This document shows positions 10,026 through 22,500 of a DNA stretch of 64,000 nucleotides, piece after piece. The number at the start of each line of letters is the position of its first letter. The first letter of the stretch is position 1. The notes under the pieces are model-generated. The model had not been told where the DNA came from. It saw only the letters and a list, made by a program, of their open reading frames with translations, and did not search any database. This DNA comes from Phlebiopsis flavidoalba (Eukaryota > Basidiomycota > Agaricomycetes > Polyporales > Phanerochaetaceae): contig JAOCPU010000057.1 of assembly GCA_035772785.1 (NCBI GenBank), positions 1 to 64,000 on the forward strand, given 5' to 3'. Made by a program: the position numbers and the translations under genes.

Positions 10026-11960
10026 CTACAAGACGTGTGTGCCACAGGTGTCGATAGTGACGCTTTCAGGCTCTGTCTGGCACTGACGTATTGCAGATCT
10101 CGCACTCAAGCATCTTGACGCGAGGGCGGGACACTGCTCCATAACAAGACGCCAGTTTTCCTCGTCGCTACATCTGCTGATGCTGTAAGGGGCGATGGCT
10201 AAATGGTCGTCGGCTTGCTGTGTCCCGTGGGCTCGGTAGAGATTCTCCCGCCTTGCTGATGCACGATGCACGAGGCGGGAGCGAAGCAGCCTGAGTAGAA
10301 ACTGTGTTCGGAGAGGTGAAGCAGCATATGGGCGACGAGAGGTGCGCTGCGCTGCAGACAAAAGGATACTGCAGCGCGTGTGATGGGGTTCGGGGGTTTT
10401 TCGAAGACGAGGCATGTGAGCCGGTGAGGCCAAGGAGGCTGCTCCCTTGCTGCCCAACCCAGGACATGATTCCCGCCGGTTTCTTTGCCCCTCGAACGCG
10501 GCCCAGTCGTGGACCGTCGCCAGTGTGAGTTGTCTCTGGGTAGCTTCCGCCCGCGCATGCTCCAGCCGTTCGATCGTCTGCCGCATGGCAGCGACCTCGT
10601 CGGCTTGGGCTTTGCTACTTTGCCCTAAACTCAGCAAGCTCTGAGTGCAATGAAAGCCACTTGAGACTTGCGTCCATGGCGGCTGACTTCCAGACGTCTG
10701 TACCCTGACGTGCGATGTCCTGCGCGACAAAGATATGGCCAGATACTTGTCCCAGTAGCTGAGCTTGCCACTGGACTTCCTGATCCACGAGTAGCGAGCG
10801 ATCATAGCTGAGTAGTTTTAGTGAGATACGTAGCCGTCTCCTCGAGGGAAGAGTTGAAGATGAACGCCGCTCCGTCGGGATGGAGGCCAGGGCGCGGGTG
10901 TGAATCGAAAATGATGAAGGCGTTGGAAGGGGGACATATGAGATAGAAGCAGGCGATGATCTCGGGTGGGCGGGTGATGATCACACACGCAGAACGACGG
11001 TGGTTGATGCTGGTTCTCTCGAGTGCGACTAGACCAAGTCAGGAGAGCACTTCGTTTGCAATCGTAAACCACATACCTCAGAAGCCTGGTGAAAGCACCT
11101 AGACTGCTTGTCGTGAATTCGGTGAAGACGTGAAGAAGGGACCGGGCTAAATATTGGGGCTTGTAATATATCCTCGACGTCAAGATGCACCGAAGTCGGC
11201 CATGACGCGCAGATAGCAAGTACCTCGTCCCTCCTGTGGTAGGAAGTCAGATTTTACAGTTATCGGGAGAGAATTGAAAATTCCCCACATCCATGGTGTG
11301 TTCTCTCCTGCATGAGAGCTTCTAACAGTTTTATTTTCGCGGATACCTTCGCTTTCGTTAGCCAAGACAAGCCTTGCACAATTCATGGCAATGAGACCGC
11401 AGGCTGAGACACCGCCAGCTCCAGTGTATTGGCTGCGGCCATGAGAAACAACGAAGTTGTTGAACGGGCCTGGAGAAGTCTCCGCGGGAATGGAGGTCGA
11501 GTGTCGTTGAACCATAGTAGTCAGCTTGTCAAGGTGTGAGTCCAATCGCTGGCTGCAGATATATCGAGGCATAGCCGATATGCCGCGTTTCCTAGTAACC
11601 TACTCCACACGTGGATCGTGATCGCAAAGTAGGGCAGCAGCGTGTACAATGCGCGTTACAAGGCCGTAGTACGCATGTTCCTTGGTCAACGGGATAGGCG
11701 GGGGCTGTGAAGTGGGCACAAAGTTCAATAAGGATGGTCAGAACTCCCAGACCCGAACGATGAAGTCAAAGAGTATTGTCTCCAACGGGGCGTAGAATTC
11801 AAGTAAAGGACGTATCGCTTGCAAAGCAGTAGCTATGGTGTACAACCTTGGTCTTCTCTTCGCCGCAGCCTACAGCCCATACGGCTGGAGTACATGCGGC
11901 ATATGAACGTGTTCAGGTTGGCCACTGATGTCTGCGCGATAGCATAGTTGATGGAAAAAA
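10026..11960 (-). CDS. Papain-like/deubiquitinase-like domain plus coiled coil, probable 5' part of the RBR gene
   Basis: Reading right to left: a helical block (about 11850-11600, with KEHAYYGLVTRIVHAAALLCD), then SQYTGAGGVSACGLIAMNCA (about 11430-11370) whose ACGL cysteine sits like a thiol-peptidase nucleophile, a linker, VIITRPPEIIACF (about 10985-10950), then AFIIFDSHPRPG and HPDGAAFIFNSSLEETATYL (about 10920-10830), with a conserved FDSHPRP histidine. A coiled coil follows (DEVAAMRQTIERLEHARAEA, about 10600-10540). Several frame changes and introns break the reading. I recall Agaricomycete proteins with this same order followed by an RBR module, and the downstream segment on this strand is exactly that. 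The catalytic role is inference from the Cys and His blocks; no assay-based function is known to me. Confidence 0.55.
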
Positions 11961-11989
11961 CTGTGTATTTCGATAGGAATATCAAGCTC

Positions 11990-12790
11990 ACGAACGTCCT
12001 TCAGCCATACGGTGAGCTCGTCTCTGGTCGATTAATCGACACATGTGCAAACATCTTTTCACCATCCGAGCAGTCTGTTGACCACAAGCCAAGGTCATAG
12101 TCGCATGCACTCCCGTGCCGTTGACTCGCTCGGTTTTCCATGTCTCTGCGAACGCACTTATGAATAATATACGCGCGCTGCGCGTGGGCTTCATGTGTTC
12201 CACTATCAAATTCCACGACTTCGAGTGATAGCCCGAAATCGGTCATAACGTTGAAAGGGCAAAGTGTCGAAAAAAAAGGGTGTGCGAATACATATGGTTT
12301 GAAACCGCGCCACGTCGCGCCGATGTGTCATCGATTTCAAAGTCAGCATCCAGGCGCTTGTACAGCTTCGCCCTCCACCATCTCCTGCCTTCGATGCAAA
12401 ACTCGCTTGTTATGCGAACGTGAGTAACGTAGATCTGTGAGCTTTCCCTACTCGTAAGAAATTGCTCAAAAAACATGTAAATGGTTTAGCTTTCCTATTA
12501 GGAATTATTCCGTAAAATCCCGACGAAGATAGTCCTGTTGCTCAATTTCTGGCACCAATCGTCAACTTGTCTTCCGAAGTGCAATGTAGCTCGTCTCTTC
12601 AGCCTCAATCGATGATCTAGGATGTACCGGCTCCGCCCCTGATGGAGGCGAGTCAGAGGCCAAGGCAAGCGTGGCGACGGATTTGCACCAATGCTGGCTC
12701 TACCACCCGCATCGTGGCGCAATAGCGATTTCAAGGTTGCTTCCGCGATGATTCCTACTACATCTACGGAGGCCGAGGAAATATGACTCC
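11990..12790. other. No gene recognised upstream of the methyltransferase
   Basis: Minus-strand ORFs at 11988-12246, 12243-12476 and 12498-12866 overlap end to end but show no known motif. They could be N-terminal exons of the minus-strand peptidase/RBR locus. The 12498-12866 ORF overlaps the methyltransferase start and probably covers its promoter. Confidence 0.3.
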
Positions 12791-12864
12791 TATGAAGAAT
12801 TGATGTCACCTCTCTACTTAAGCAGATATTCGTGGCAGAGCATAGTCTCATCCTCATCACCGTC

Positions 12865-13686
12865 ATGTCTGCAAAACAGCCAGCCTACCTACGTCTACGG
12901 TGCCCATGAGTCCACTCTTAGGAACCATGAATGGCGCACCGTCTCCAACTCTGCCGCTTATGTTATTCCCTTCCTGAAACCCGACCTCAAAGTACTCGAC
13001 GTGGGTTGCGGACCTGGCACCATCTCCATCGACCTGGCTTCAAAATACATCGCTCAGGGGCACGTCACAGGCCTCGAATATAGTCCCGAGGTCGTCGAAC
13101 GCGCCAAGAAGCTTGCAGATGACCAGAAAGTTACGAACGTCACATTCCTCGCGGGCGATGCGCACGCGCTACCTTTCCCTGACGCGACATTCGACCTCAC
13201 ACACGCGCACCAGGTTCTCCAACACATCTTGGACCCGCTCCTTGCTCTCCGCGAGATGCGCCGCGTCACGAAGCCCGGTGGATTTGTCGCCTGCCGCGAG
13301 AGCGACTTTGGCGCGTTCTCTTGGTTCCCCGAGAGCCCTGCAATGAGCGAATGGGGCGTTCTCTACCAACGCGTACAGCGTGCGAAACAGCGGCGAGCCT
13401 CTCAGCGGGCGCCGCCTCAAGGCGTGGGCGCGCGAGGCGGGTTTGACCCCCTCGAAGATCGTCTGCAGCGCGGGTACGTGGCTGTTCAGCACCGCCGAGG
13501 AGCGAGCGTGGTGGGGGAACATGTGGGCGGACCGTCTCGTGAAATCCGACTTCGCGAAAAAATGCTGCAAAGCTAGGTGTGTCCGAGGAGGACTTGGCAC
13601 GTCTCTCGGAGGGATGGAAGAAGTGGGCTGCCGATGAGGATGGCTGGTTTGCCATACTCCACGGTGAGATGGTCTGTGGTGTTTAA
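12865..13686 (+). CDS. Class I SAM-dependent methyltransferase (UbiE/COQ5-like), copy 1, frame-disrupted
   Basis: A Rossmann-fold methyltransferase of a family common in fungi; substrate unknown. Motif I is VLDVGCGPGTISIDLA (about 12995-13040), the acidic residue of motif II lies in VTGLEYS, motif Post-I is NVTFLAGDAHALPFPDATFD (about 13135-13195), then HQVLQHILDPLLALREMRRV and TKPGGFVACRESD (about 13210-13300). The C-terminal half continues with LKAWAREAGLTPSKIVCSAG and AWWGNMWADRLVKSDFA (about 13420-13555), and ends WFAILHGEMVCGV at 13686. The whole family length (about 270 residues) is present, with frame changes just after the ATG, near 13375 and near 13560. No intron is needed. A decayed second copy follows 513 bp downstream in the same direction. 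Confidence 0.85.
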
Positions 13687-14198
13687 GCCAGGACATTCTG
13701 TGATATTGTTCTTGTCCGGGTAATTATCTTTCCTCTTTGTTGAGGCGCGCCGCCGTTAATGTTAAGTCATGCTTGATACAGATAATTTGGACCGTGTAGT
13801 GGAATCAGTGCTCAACCACTCGTCACCCAGACCTATAAATCATTCAGTTCGGTGCGGGAGGAGCGATCTTCGATACAGCAAGTGTTGTACCATTGTATCC
13901 AATAGCCTCAGTTGTTTCATCACAAAAACAGTCACCCACACAATAAAATCAAATGTCTCGTAACGCATATTAGAGCCGCCCTGCTAGACACTATCATTAT
14001 GTGGGCTGATTAATGCTTCTGTGTCTTCCGCGGAGCCACGGTCTGCCGTGCGCCTACGGTCATGGTTCTCACTTCTCATCCGGCCTTTTTACTCCTTGAT
14101 TCCCACTGAGTGCTGATGCGATTCTCTTCCGGTGCCCCTTGCGCATTCAAGTTTGTGGTTGTCGCTTTATAGGCCCCTTGCTTAGAACCTCCCGCACC

Positions 14199-15093
14199 AT
14201 GTCTACCTCTCAGCAAGCGACATTTACTCACGGTCACCATGAAACAACCCTCAGCGCATACGAGTGGCGCACACAGTAGCCAATTCAATCGCATATGTTA
14301 TCCCTTACCTCAAACCCGAATTCAAGATCCTCGATGTATGGAGGATCGGGTCCAGGCAGTATCACCATTGACCTGGCCTCAACATACGTTCTCAACAAGA
14401 GGAGCACGTTACATGGGCCTGGAATAGTACAGTGCCGAGGCTGTCGAGCGGGCTCGCAACCACGCATCGGATCGTAAACGTTACCAACGTCACATTTCTC
14501 ACTGGCGACGTGTTCGCGCTACCCTTTGCGGACGCGACGTTCGACGTTACCCACGAGCACCAGGTGCTCCAGCACATCGCGGACCCACACCTCGCGCTCC
14601 GCGAAATGCGCCCGCGTCACGAAGCCCGGCGGCATCGTCGCGGCGCGCGCGAGTGCGACTTTTCGACATTCACGTGGTTCCCCGAGAGCTCTGCGATCAG
14701 CGAGTATTATTCAGGGGGGGCTGCCCTCCTGCAGTCGCGTCCAGCGGGCCAACGGAGGCGAGACCGATGCCGGGCGTCGTGTCAAGCATGGTGGGCGCGC
14801 CAGGTGCGGGCTTCGACACAACGAAGGTCGTTTGTAGCGTGGGGACTTGGCTATTTAGCACCCCCGAGAGGCGGGCGTGCCGTGGTATGGAAACATGTGT
14901 GGCGATCGCACCGTGCAATCCGACTTTGCGAAGGGTGTCGTAAAGAAGCAGGGCGCGACCCATGAGGACCTAAGACGCATATCGGAGGGATGGAGGAAGT
15001 GGACGTTTAATAAAAAGAAAAAATTAGTTTTTAGAGGAAGACGGATGGTTCTGCACGATGCATGGCGAGCTGATTTACCGCGTTCCAGAATAG
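14199..15093 (+). pseudogene. Class I methyltransferase, tandem copy 2, more decayed
   Basis: A paralogue of the upstream gene in the same orientation. The start MSTSQQATFTHGHHETTLSA matches the family N-terminus, followed by GSGPGSITIDLAS (motif I, its DVGCG replaced), NVTNVTFLTGDVFALPFADA, HQVLQHIADPHLALREMR, FTWFPESSA, a readable C-terminal part and the end WFCTMHGELIYRVPE at 15093. Frame changes are more numerous than in copy 1. An A/T-rich insertion of about 30 bases (15004-15032, including AAAAAGAAAAAATTAG) sits between SEGWRKW and the last exon-like block. The loss of the motif I core and the insertion argue for a true pseudogene rather than sequence error. Confidence 0.8.
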
Positions 15094-15109
15094 CAGTCAA
15101 TTTAGATTC

Positions 15110-15475
15110 ATGTTTCAAGTCGAATAGAAGTACGGCAAGTTCGCGACTACGTTGTTTGAATGAAGCCTGAATTATATTTATTGCACCATTTGTCCTCGTA
15201 CCTTGTTTTTGCAGTTGCTGACGATACAAGTGGAGATTGTCCATCTTGCGGCCTACGCCGCTGTCTCGTCGCAGCGGCACACATAGAACACATTCGAAAA
15301 AGTCGCCCTACTTCCGTGTATAATAGGCCGCAGTGATCATGGATCAAACTCTAGTCACCAAATCATATATCAGCCTTGTTGGGTTCGGCTAAATTTCTTG
15401 TCCTTCTACTGCCATGAGCTCCCAAGATTCTTCAGGTGATATTTTTTGCCCAACTCAGCAACTCTGCAGGTACAC
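15110..15475. other. No gene recognised between methyltransferase and IFI6-like locus
   Basis: Short ORFs on both strands only, without motifs. It probably holds the 3' region of the methyltransferase pseudogene and the promoter of the next gene. Confidence 0.35.
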
Positions 15476-15479
15476 CGCG

Positions 15480-16660
15480 AGGAGCGTCAAATGAAGATAT
15501 TGACGCATGGCTGCAAACACGCGTCAGAGGTGCCGCGCACTGAGGAGGGAGTTCCGCCAACAATGGATTCAAGTCGCTTTGGAGAAGCTAAGCGAAGAAA
15601 TAAAGGTGGGCGATGAAGGAGGACATTGGCGAGCGACTTTCAGTTGGGGTTCGGCATGAAAGTCCTGACTGGATCATACTCCAGAATGTAGGAATCGTGA
15701 GCTGAGTTTCAATCCGGAGTGGTCACTAGACAAGCAGCTGCGCGAGCATACTATCGAAGATAAAGACGAAGTGGGGCTACCAGGAGCTTGTTGAAACGAT
15801 TAAAAGAGGATCCATGACAGTGAGCTGGAATTTAGCCGATCTTCCAAAACGACATGATCCAAACATACGAAAACAAAAAAAGGACTGCGAGTAGACGGTA
15901 CGGACCTAGAAGTTGATAGTGGAGGGGTGGATTATTCGCCAGCATTTATTTTGGAGTTTAGGAGCTAACTGAGTGCAAATTCCTATGTATGGGTAGGCGA
16001 GGACCGCGCCCAAGAAACGATGAACGCCCCGATCGACAGATACATGACATGTCTCTGGAGGATTTACAAGGTTCAGCTATCTTCATTGCCCTCCAGCACG
16101 TTTGAAAACTGAAAGCCTGGAAAATGATATAGAGGCGATGAGGGCCACGAAAGATCGTGCGGCACAACTGCTGGCCGAAAATCCGCGACTGGCCAAAGCC
16201 GGAGGAATCGCCCTCATGGTTGGTGGTGGGCGTTTGTGATCGTCCCCGCCGCCACGGCAGCGTGGTCCTTCTTGCTGCGGGATTTGGACCCCTCGGTCCC
16301 ATTGCGGGTATTATTATGTCCCCCCTATATTTAATCATGGTCAAGGATGCTTACTATGAGACAAGGTACACTTGCTCCGTTGATTCAGTCCGTGTTTTAT
16401 GGCGCACAAACTGGAGGTCCTGTTCTCTATAATGCAAGCGGCAGGTATGAGTATCGTTGCGCCCATTGCCACCTGAGGCTTGGCCAGACAAAAAAACCCG
16501 GGCGCGCCATTGCCACCGGCTTGGCCACAGTGACCGCGAGTATTGGAGCTTGGTTCGGATTTGGGAATAGGCCTACGGCGCCTGCCGCAGCAGGTGGATC
16601 TGGCGGATACACCTACAAGCCCGGACGACAAGGATACACCTACGAGCTCTGACGACAAGG
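15480..16660 (+). CDS. IFI6/IFI27-like glycine-rich membrane protein with N-terminal helical region, frame-disrupted
   Basis: The 3' part reads like the interferon-induced 6-16 (IFI6/IFI27) family, which also occurs in fungi: LAENPRLAKAGGIALMVGGG (about 16172-16230), a hydrophobic run VVLLAAGFGPLGPIAG (about 16262-16310), an intron of about 53 bp (GTATTA to AAG, ending near 16362), then TLAPLIQSVFYGAQTGG, LFSIMQAAGMSIVAPIAT in the next frame (about 16420-16475), and TGLATVTASIGAWFGFG (about 16515-16570), with a Gly/Tyr-rich tail ending GRQGYTYEL. The repeated small-residue membrane segments are the family hallmark. Upstream (15480-16170) short helical pieces such as RAALRREFRQQW-like and ENDIEAMRATKDRAAQL suggest a soluble N-terminal part, but it is broken by several frame changes. 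Human members act at mitochondrial membranes; the fungal role is unknown to me. Confidence 0.6.
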
Positions 16661-16910
16661 ATAGTTCTCTCCAGTAGCAGACCAACAAGGTAGCGGCAGA
16701 ACATGTGCCTACACGCCTTCGGTGGTGGTTTTGCTGCTCTGCTGAGTAGCTTCGTGTGCCCTGCAAGATATCATTACGCTGTAAATGCAGATCTGCGGCT
16801 CCAATTAGGACAGCGATTCCAATCTTGAACGTGGAGGAAGGGATGATGATGAATGCGTCTAGAAACCTGTATGCATTGCATTGATCGTATTATACTTGAT
16901 ATTGAGCATA

Positions 16911-19015
16911 TTATACAGCCTCTCTCCTCCGAGGCGTCGCACGAAGAATATCAATTCCACCCTAAACGAGGGTGTTAGATAACATCTAGAAAGGAAGGCA
17001 AGACAACGTGCCGAAGAATCATCTCTGCAGCCTCACTGGCACTGAGCACGACTTGGACGCTTGAGCTTGTAGCTTTCCGTGATGCCGAGCTCCTTCATAG
17101 AGCCGACGATGCCCTCGTTCATGTCTACGATTCTCGTTAACATATATACGCCATTTAAATAAAAACGGGACACCTACTGAGGCCCGCGTCACGCCTGGCC
17201 ATCATCAAATGTGCCGCACGGAGCTTCGCAACGAGGTCTGACGAGTCGTAACCTGCTGTTGTCGGCAAGGATGGTTGGCATCTGGCGAAGCGCTCTCGGG
17301 CTGCTGAAAGCCTCTGCGGCGATCGCCTTCTTGCCCTGCACCTTGCGCGCCTCCTCCTCGACGGCGCAGCTCATAGAGCATCTCCGAGCACCCACCGACC
17401 GCCGAGCACGACGCGCGTTTCTTTGACCGTCTGCGACAGGACAGAGAGCGCGTCGTGCAGGGAACGCTCCGCCTCGTGTCGATCATCTGGTTAGTTGAAC
17501 CGCGAAGAACAACTGTGCAGGCTTCTCCGGCCGCGACGGCCAGAGAATTTGATGAGCTAAAACACGTTTTGAAACCATGAGCTAGCTGGTGACACAAAGC
17601 ACGCCGAAGCCACATACCTTGTCCTCGCCGATCATGATTTCCTCGATCAGCTCGCACGACCCAAGCTTGACAAGATCTGGCCGGTCGAAAGTGCTCGCAA
17701 TTTCACCGCCAGTGACTAGCGACAATCGCTCGACACCCTCGAAGTCTGCGGTGCTCAATGACCATAATGCCTTTTTCTGCGAGAAGGGATTCCGGTAGTT
17801 GTAGATAAGCTGTCGGTTGACGAAGCCAGTTGATGCCATGCGCAGCGATGGCGTCGACCTTGGCTTTCATTTTTTTCCTGCACGAGAATGAGCGATACAT
17901 TGGGAGATAACTAGGTGTCACTCACGCGCTCGGCACGTTCGCGAGTTCGGCGAGTTTTCCTGTGCTGTCTACCTTCAGGCGCGCACCAAAGACCTTGATT
18001 TTGTCAGTGTCCATAGCTAGACAAAATAATTAATCGTGATGCCATTGGTCGGCAAAGGTTTTGACGTACAGGTGGTTGGCAATCATAATTTTGGCATTAT
18101 TCGAGGCGTTTTGGAGAGTTGACGGCGATCGTCTTGTCAAGAATGAAGCCTAAGAGAAATTAGCAATAAGTTGATGGAAAGGAGTGCACACTTACCCTCA
18201 TCCAAGTATGAGTCCGTCAGCTTACCACCGGCCTTCTTGATTATTTGGATGTGTTCCAGGTCAGTGATCCCTGCCTGTTCCGGACCGTGAGACGCGACTC
18301 AAAATCGGTGTGTAGGACCACACACCTTCAGCCTCAAAACCGCGTCGACTGCAAGGTTCGCGAAGTAATTTGTCTTCCTTGTCCTTTGTGATAGTACTTT
18401 TTGAAGATAGAGTAGTCCTCGCAATATTGAACAGGTCTTGTCTGAACTGCGCCGCGTCTGATCTGAAGCCTGATTTCGGTGGAATGTACGCGGGCAAGCA
18501 TATTTCCAGACTCACGAGTGATCTTGGGCAGATTTCTCGAGTGCTTTTCAAAGCAGCTATACTGGCGATGCGGTAGCCTTCGATGATCGTCTGTGGATGA
18601 ATTTTTTTGTGCCACTCCAGCTTCTCCGCTTCCCTCAACAGCTCTGCCGCCGCCAGCACACACACGCTCCGTGGTACCATCGCCAACCTCTGTCATCCTG
18701 CACTTTCGAGATATTGACAAGGATCTTGGCAGCAGCGTTATCAAGTTGTATGTGACTTGAGAATGTCGTGGCACCGTCATTCGTTACTGTGATGTCGCCT
18801 GTGGATGCTGACTGGAGAATCTTGTTCATGCCCTTGGGGCCGAGAGTCGATTTGTGACAAGAGATCGCCCCAATGCAAGCGCACCGACGAAAGAAGAGAG
18901 ACGTGCATTCTCCGCCTTCTCCTCTGTTGCCTGCGGAGAATCTCGTGTGTGAGTATACTGGTGAGAAAACACGCGAGAATAAGCACACCTCAGCACCAAA
19001 GATGTTCATAGACAT
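16911..19015 (-). CDS. CCT2: T-complex protein 1 subunit beta (CCT2), many introns, frame-disrupted
   Basis: A subunit of the cytosolic CCT/TRiC chaperonin that folds actin and tubulin. From [10 protein letters not shown] at 19015 an intron follows, then [13 protein letters not shown] in one frame, [18 protein letters not shown] and TVTNDGATT (nucleotide-binding loop), [45 protein letters not shown] (about 18590), [28 protein letters not shown] (about 17860), [40 protein letters not shown] (about 17700), [17 protein letters not shown] (about 17500), [18 protein letters not shown] and [12 protein letters not shown], then [15 protein letters not shown] (about 17075). A terminal [13 protein letters not shown] ends at the stop at 16911. 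The order and beta-specific phrases are unmistakable. Several single-base frame changes occur inside exons of what should be an essential single-copy gene. Confidence 0.9.
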
Positions 19016-19585
19016 GGCGAGTAAGATACAGTTCCAAAGTGTATGTAAAGGACTTGTCGCGATTCTCGACTGAGTAGCGTCTATCTACAAAATGGGTATA
19101 TAGTTCGCCACGCTAATAACGGCTTCCCTAGGCGCGGAGATCAAGACGCGATGCAAGTATCCGAGGAAACGACCTGCGGTGCATCATACACTTACACGTC
19201 GACCTCCGCCTCACCTTCTCTCGCCGCCTGCGCGTCCTCCACGTTCTCTCAATCTCTTGTAACGATATAATACTTCTTCATTCTTCCTGAACACCGCCGC
19301 TGGGCCATGTCGGCTGGTGTCCGCTGTCCGCAGGACGGCATCCCCGCCTCCCAGTCACCTAACGCATGGCTGCACCGAGGTTTCCTAATCCAAAACATGA
19401 ACATCTCGATGCTGACTGAACGTAGAGCACGCGGCTTCAAGAGGATATGTGCCAGGCCGTAAGGACTCACCCACGCCCCTGAGGCGTCAACTTGACGTCA
19501 GCCGAGTGGAAGTTGCTCGGTGTTGTGGATGTCTCATAGCGTTGGTGTACGCTTATTCCGTCTCTCAAAGCCGGACTAGTGTAGT
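19016..19585. promoter_or_regulatory. Divergent intergenic region between CCT2 and PMT2
   Basis: Separates the minus-strand CCT2 start from the plus-strand mannosyltransferase. A plus-strand ATG at 19307 opens a short frame (MSAGVRCPQDGIPASQ) that may be an N-terminal piece of PMT2, but I cannot connect it. No clear TATA box decides either start. Confidence 0.35.
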
Positions 19586-19589
19586 GTGA

Positions 19590-22500
19590 GTGTCATCTCT
19601 CTGCGTGCGAATCTCCACATTTTTTGCTACTAACACATGGCGTTTGACGCTTCAGCTGGCATGTTGCTTGCGCGGCAAGCCCTCACCGCGAACGAACGGT
19701 ACGCGATGGGGACGTATTCGCACCAGTGGCTCAACATCTGTATTTGATAGGTTTGATGAAGTTCACTTTGGCAATTTCATGCCTCGAAGTACAGGAAAAG
19801 TCGTCGTATTTCGTCGATCGTGCATCCACCTCTCGCCGAAGCTTACTCTCATACACTCTGCTGAGCTCGGTTTCTGGTTATAGACGGCAACTCATCGACG
19901 ATTTCAAGGACATTGCAAAGTGAGCCTGGTCCGTGAAATATGATGCTTAAGATAATATATTCTCATTTCAAATAGAGTATCTACGAGAATGGACCTATGT
20001 GGCGATCCTGCGCCTCGTCCCCGCCATGCTTGGAGTCCTCACCGTTCCCCTCATCGTATCTGACGCTTCGCGCATTGGACTGTCGCGCACCACAGCCTCG
20101 TGATGGGCAGTTCCTTATTTTCACTCACCTTCGAAACAGGGCATGATAACTCAATTCTCGGAATATTCCTCCTCGAATCCCCATTTTGATGTCTTCTCTA
20201 ACCGCACCATTCACTGTGTGTGTCACGTCTGGAACGAGTGCTTCTAGCACGTGAAGGACAAACGCATACGTCCCTGTACGGACGGGTTGTGGGCGATGGC
20301 TGTTGCTCACGGGTCTCACGGGTGAGGATAAGGCACTCACTGTGCGCCGTATTGTCCGCTGTAAATTGGGGGGTCGGCTTCTCTCGTCACAATGGCGACG
20401 GTTGTCCTCCCGCTAACGATTAGCAGACTGTGGATACTTCCGTCGGCAGTCTGCGCTTCTCTCCTAGACTATGGATGAAGCATTTGCATGGCTCAGTGTG
20501 CGATTACATGTCCTCATTGCCATCCTATCATCTTCTACATGTTCAGTTCTGGATTCACTTCGTCGATTCCTGTCCAACTCAGGGATGGCGATGGCTTCAT
20601 GAGTTCAGAGTTCCCAACACGACCCTCCGGAGGTACGCCCCACATGCTGACACTAATGCTTGTGTAGACCCTCTACTTTCGTCGAGACTAATTAAAGCTG
20701 ACTTGGTCATAAAGATGTGTCGCCCGTTCGGATCGACAATTTCGATTCGACATGTGAACACGCAGGGTGGATACCTTCACTCGGCACCCTCATAACTATC
20801 GAACTGGTAGTCAGCGTGAGTAAAATTGGTCAACCAGTCGAGGCAATGTCGCACTAAAAACACTCCCTAGAGCATACAAATCCACACCCTCTACCCGTCC
20901 ATCGCGTGCTGATTGCAAACACATCGACTTGTGGCGGATTGTCAACGGTACTTGACTGTGGTGCAATCCTATAAAACGACTGGGATGGCGACCCAATTTC
21001 ATACATCAAAAGCATCGCGAATTCGGGGTGGAAGCTCAGCCATATCTCGAATCGAGGAAATCCCTACACTCGCACGATTTCCGCCCACCTGTGTCGCATG
21101 CCTTGTGTGATTTCGCAGCAAGAAGTCTCGAGTTACGGTCATGAACATGACTTCGTGTGGAGATGCAAAACGAACGACTGGATTGTCGAAATTGTCAAGG
21201 GCGACAAGCGCGATCCCAGAGTCCTGGAACGCGCGTAAACGCCTGAATGGTGAAGACTCACTTTCAGGGCTGCGACACGCGCTCACTGGGTGCTATTTGT
21301 TCTCGCACAAGGTGAAGCTTCCTGAGTGGGCGTACGAACAGCAGGAGGTTACTTGCAACAAAAATGCCCCGTGATGGCGAAACTCGTTGTGGTATGTTGA
21401 GACAGCTGATCATACATAAACTGTAAGTCATCATTTTTTTCCTCGTAATGCGCTTATATATTTGCGGACAGGTGCCGCGATAAACGCCCCGTAAGTGTCA
21501 ACTTACAAGAAGCCGAGCTTCTTCAAAAAGATTTCTGGGAGCTGCAACAGGTCATGTGATATCACCAACGCCGGCCTCACAGATCGTCACAACTTCGACT
21601 CTCGGGGCCCGTACGCCTGGCCTCGTCTCCGCTGCCGCGGCATCGTGAGTCGCAGAACAACCGTCCAATATTTCCACACTGAACTCTCTTCAGTAAGAAC
21701 TTCTGGTCAAGGACCACCGTCAGATTTTTACCTGATGGGTAACCCTATCATCTGGTGGCTCAGCAGCGCCGCTGTTTTCCAGCTACCATGGCTGTAACGA
21801 GGCTTCCTCAGTCTTCGTGCGCAACGTGGCTTCCGCGACTTCGAGAGTAGTAAGTCGACTCGCTAAGTTGCCTCGTTCATCGTACGAACGTCTTCATTCT
21901 AGCCAAGTGGTCAAGTACGACACCCTGTGTGGCTTTCTCTTCATTGGCTGGGCCTTGCACTATCGTTACCATTCTACCTCATGAACCGACAGCTCTTCTT
22001 ACACCACTACTTCCCCCGCGCTCTACTTCTCTATTCTCCCTCGCATGCAGTGTTCTTCGATCTCGTCACATCAACCTTCGCGCCCCGTGTTTCGCCTGCA
22101 GGATCGCCGCCGTCTTACTCGTGATCGAGCTATTTGGAACTAACGTTTACTTCAGCCCTCTGGTCTATGGTAACACGTGGACAAAAGGGAAGTGTAACAG
22201 TGCGAAATGGCTGAAGACATGGGACTTCTCGTGGTACGTCTATAATTACGATTATAACAGTCGACCGCTCACTCTCTTCTCATAGCGGTGACTTCTACGA
22301 CTCGGTGTAGATAACCCACAACTAGTCCAATCTGAGTAGATCCCTGACCTTTGTGATCACAGTACTCGCAGTACGGCATTGTCGGTGGTGCGGCCACCCC
22401 CTTCCAATCGGCTGCCGTACCTAGCGTCGGTGGACGTGGTGCAGTGCACCAAGAGGTTGTCAAGGGAGCCGGTAAACGTCCCCGACGCTGATCAAGCTGA

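Noticed and set aside
13169..13696. A 175-codon minus-strand ORF
   Set aside because: Exact antisense shadow of the methyltransferase C-terminal half.
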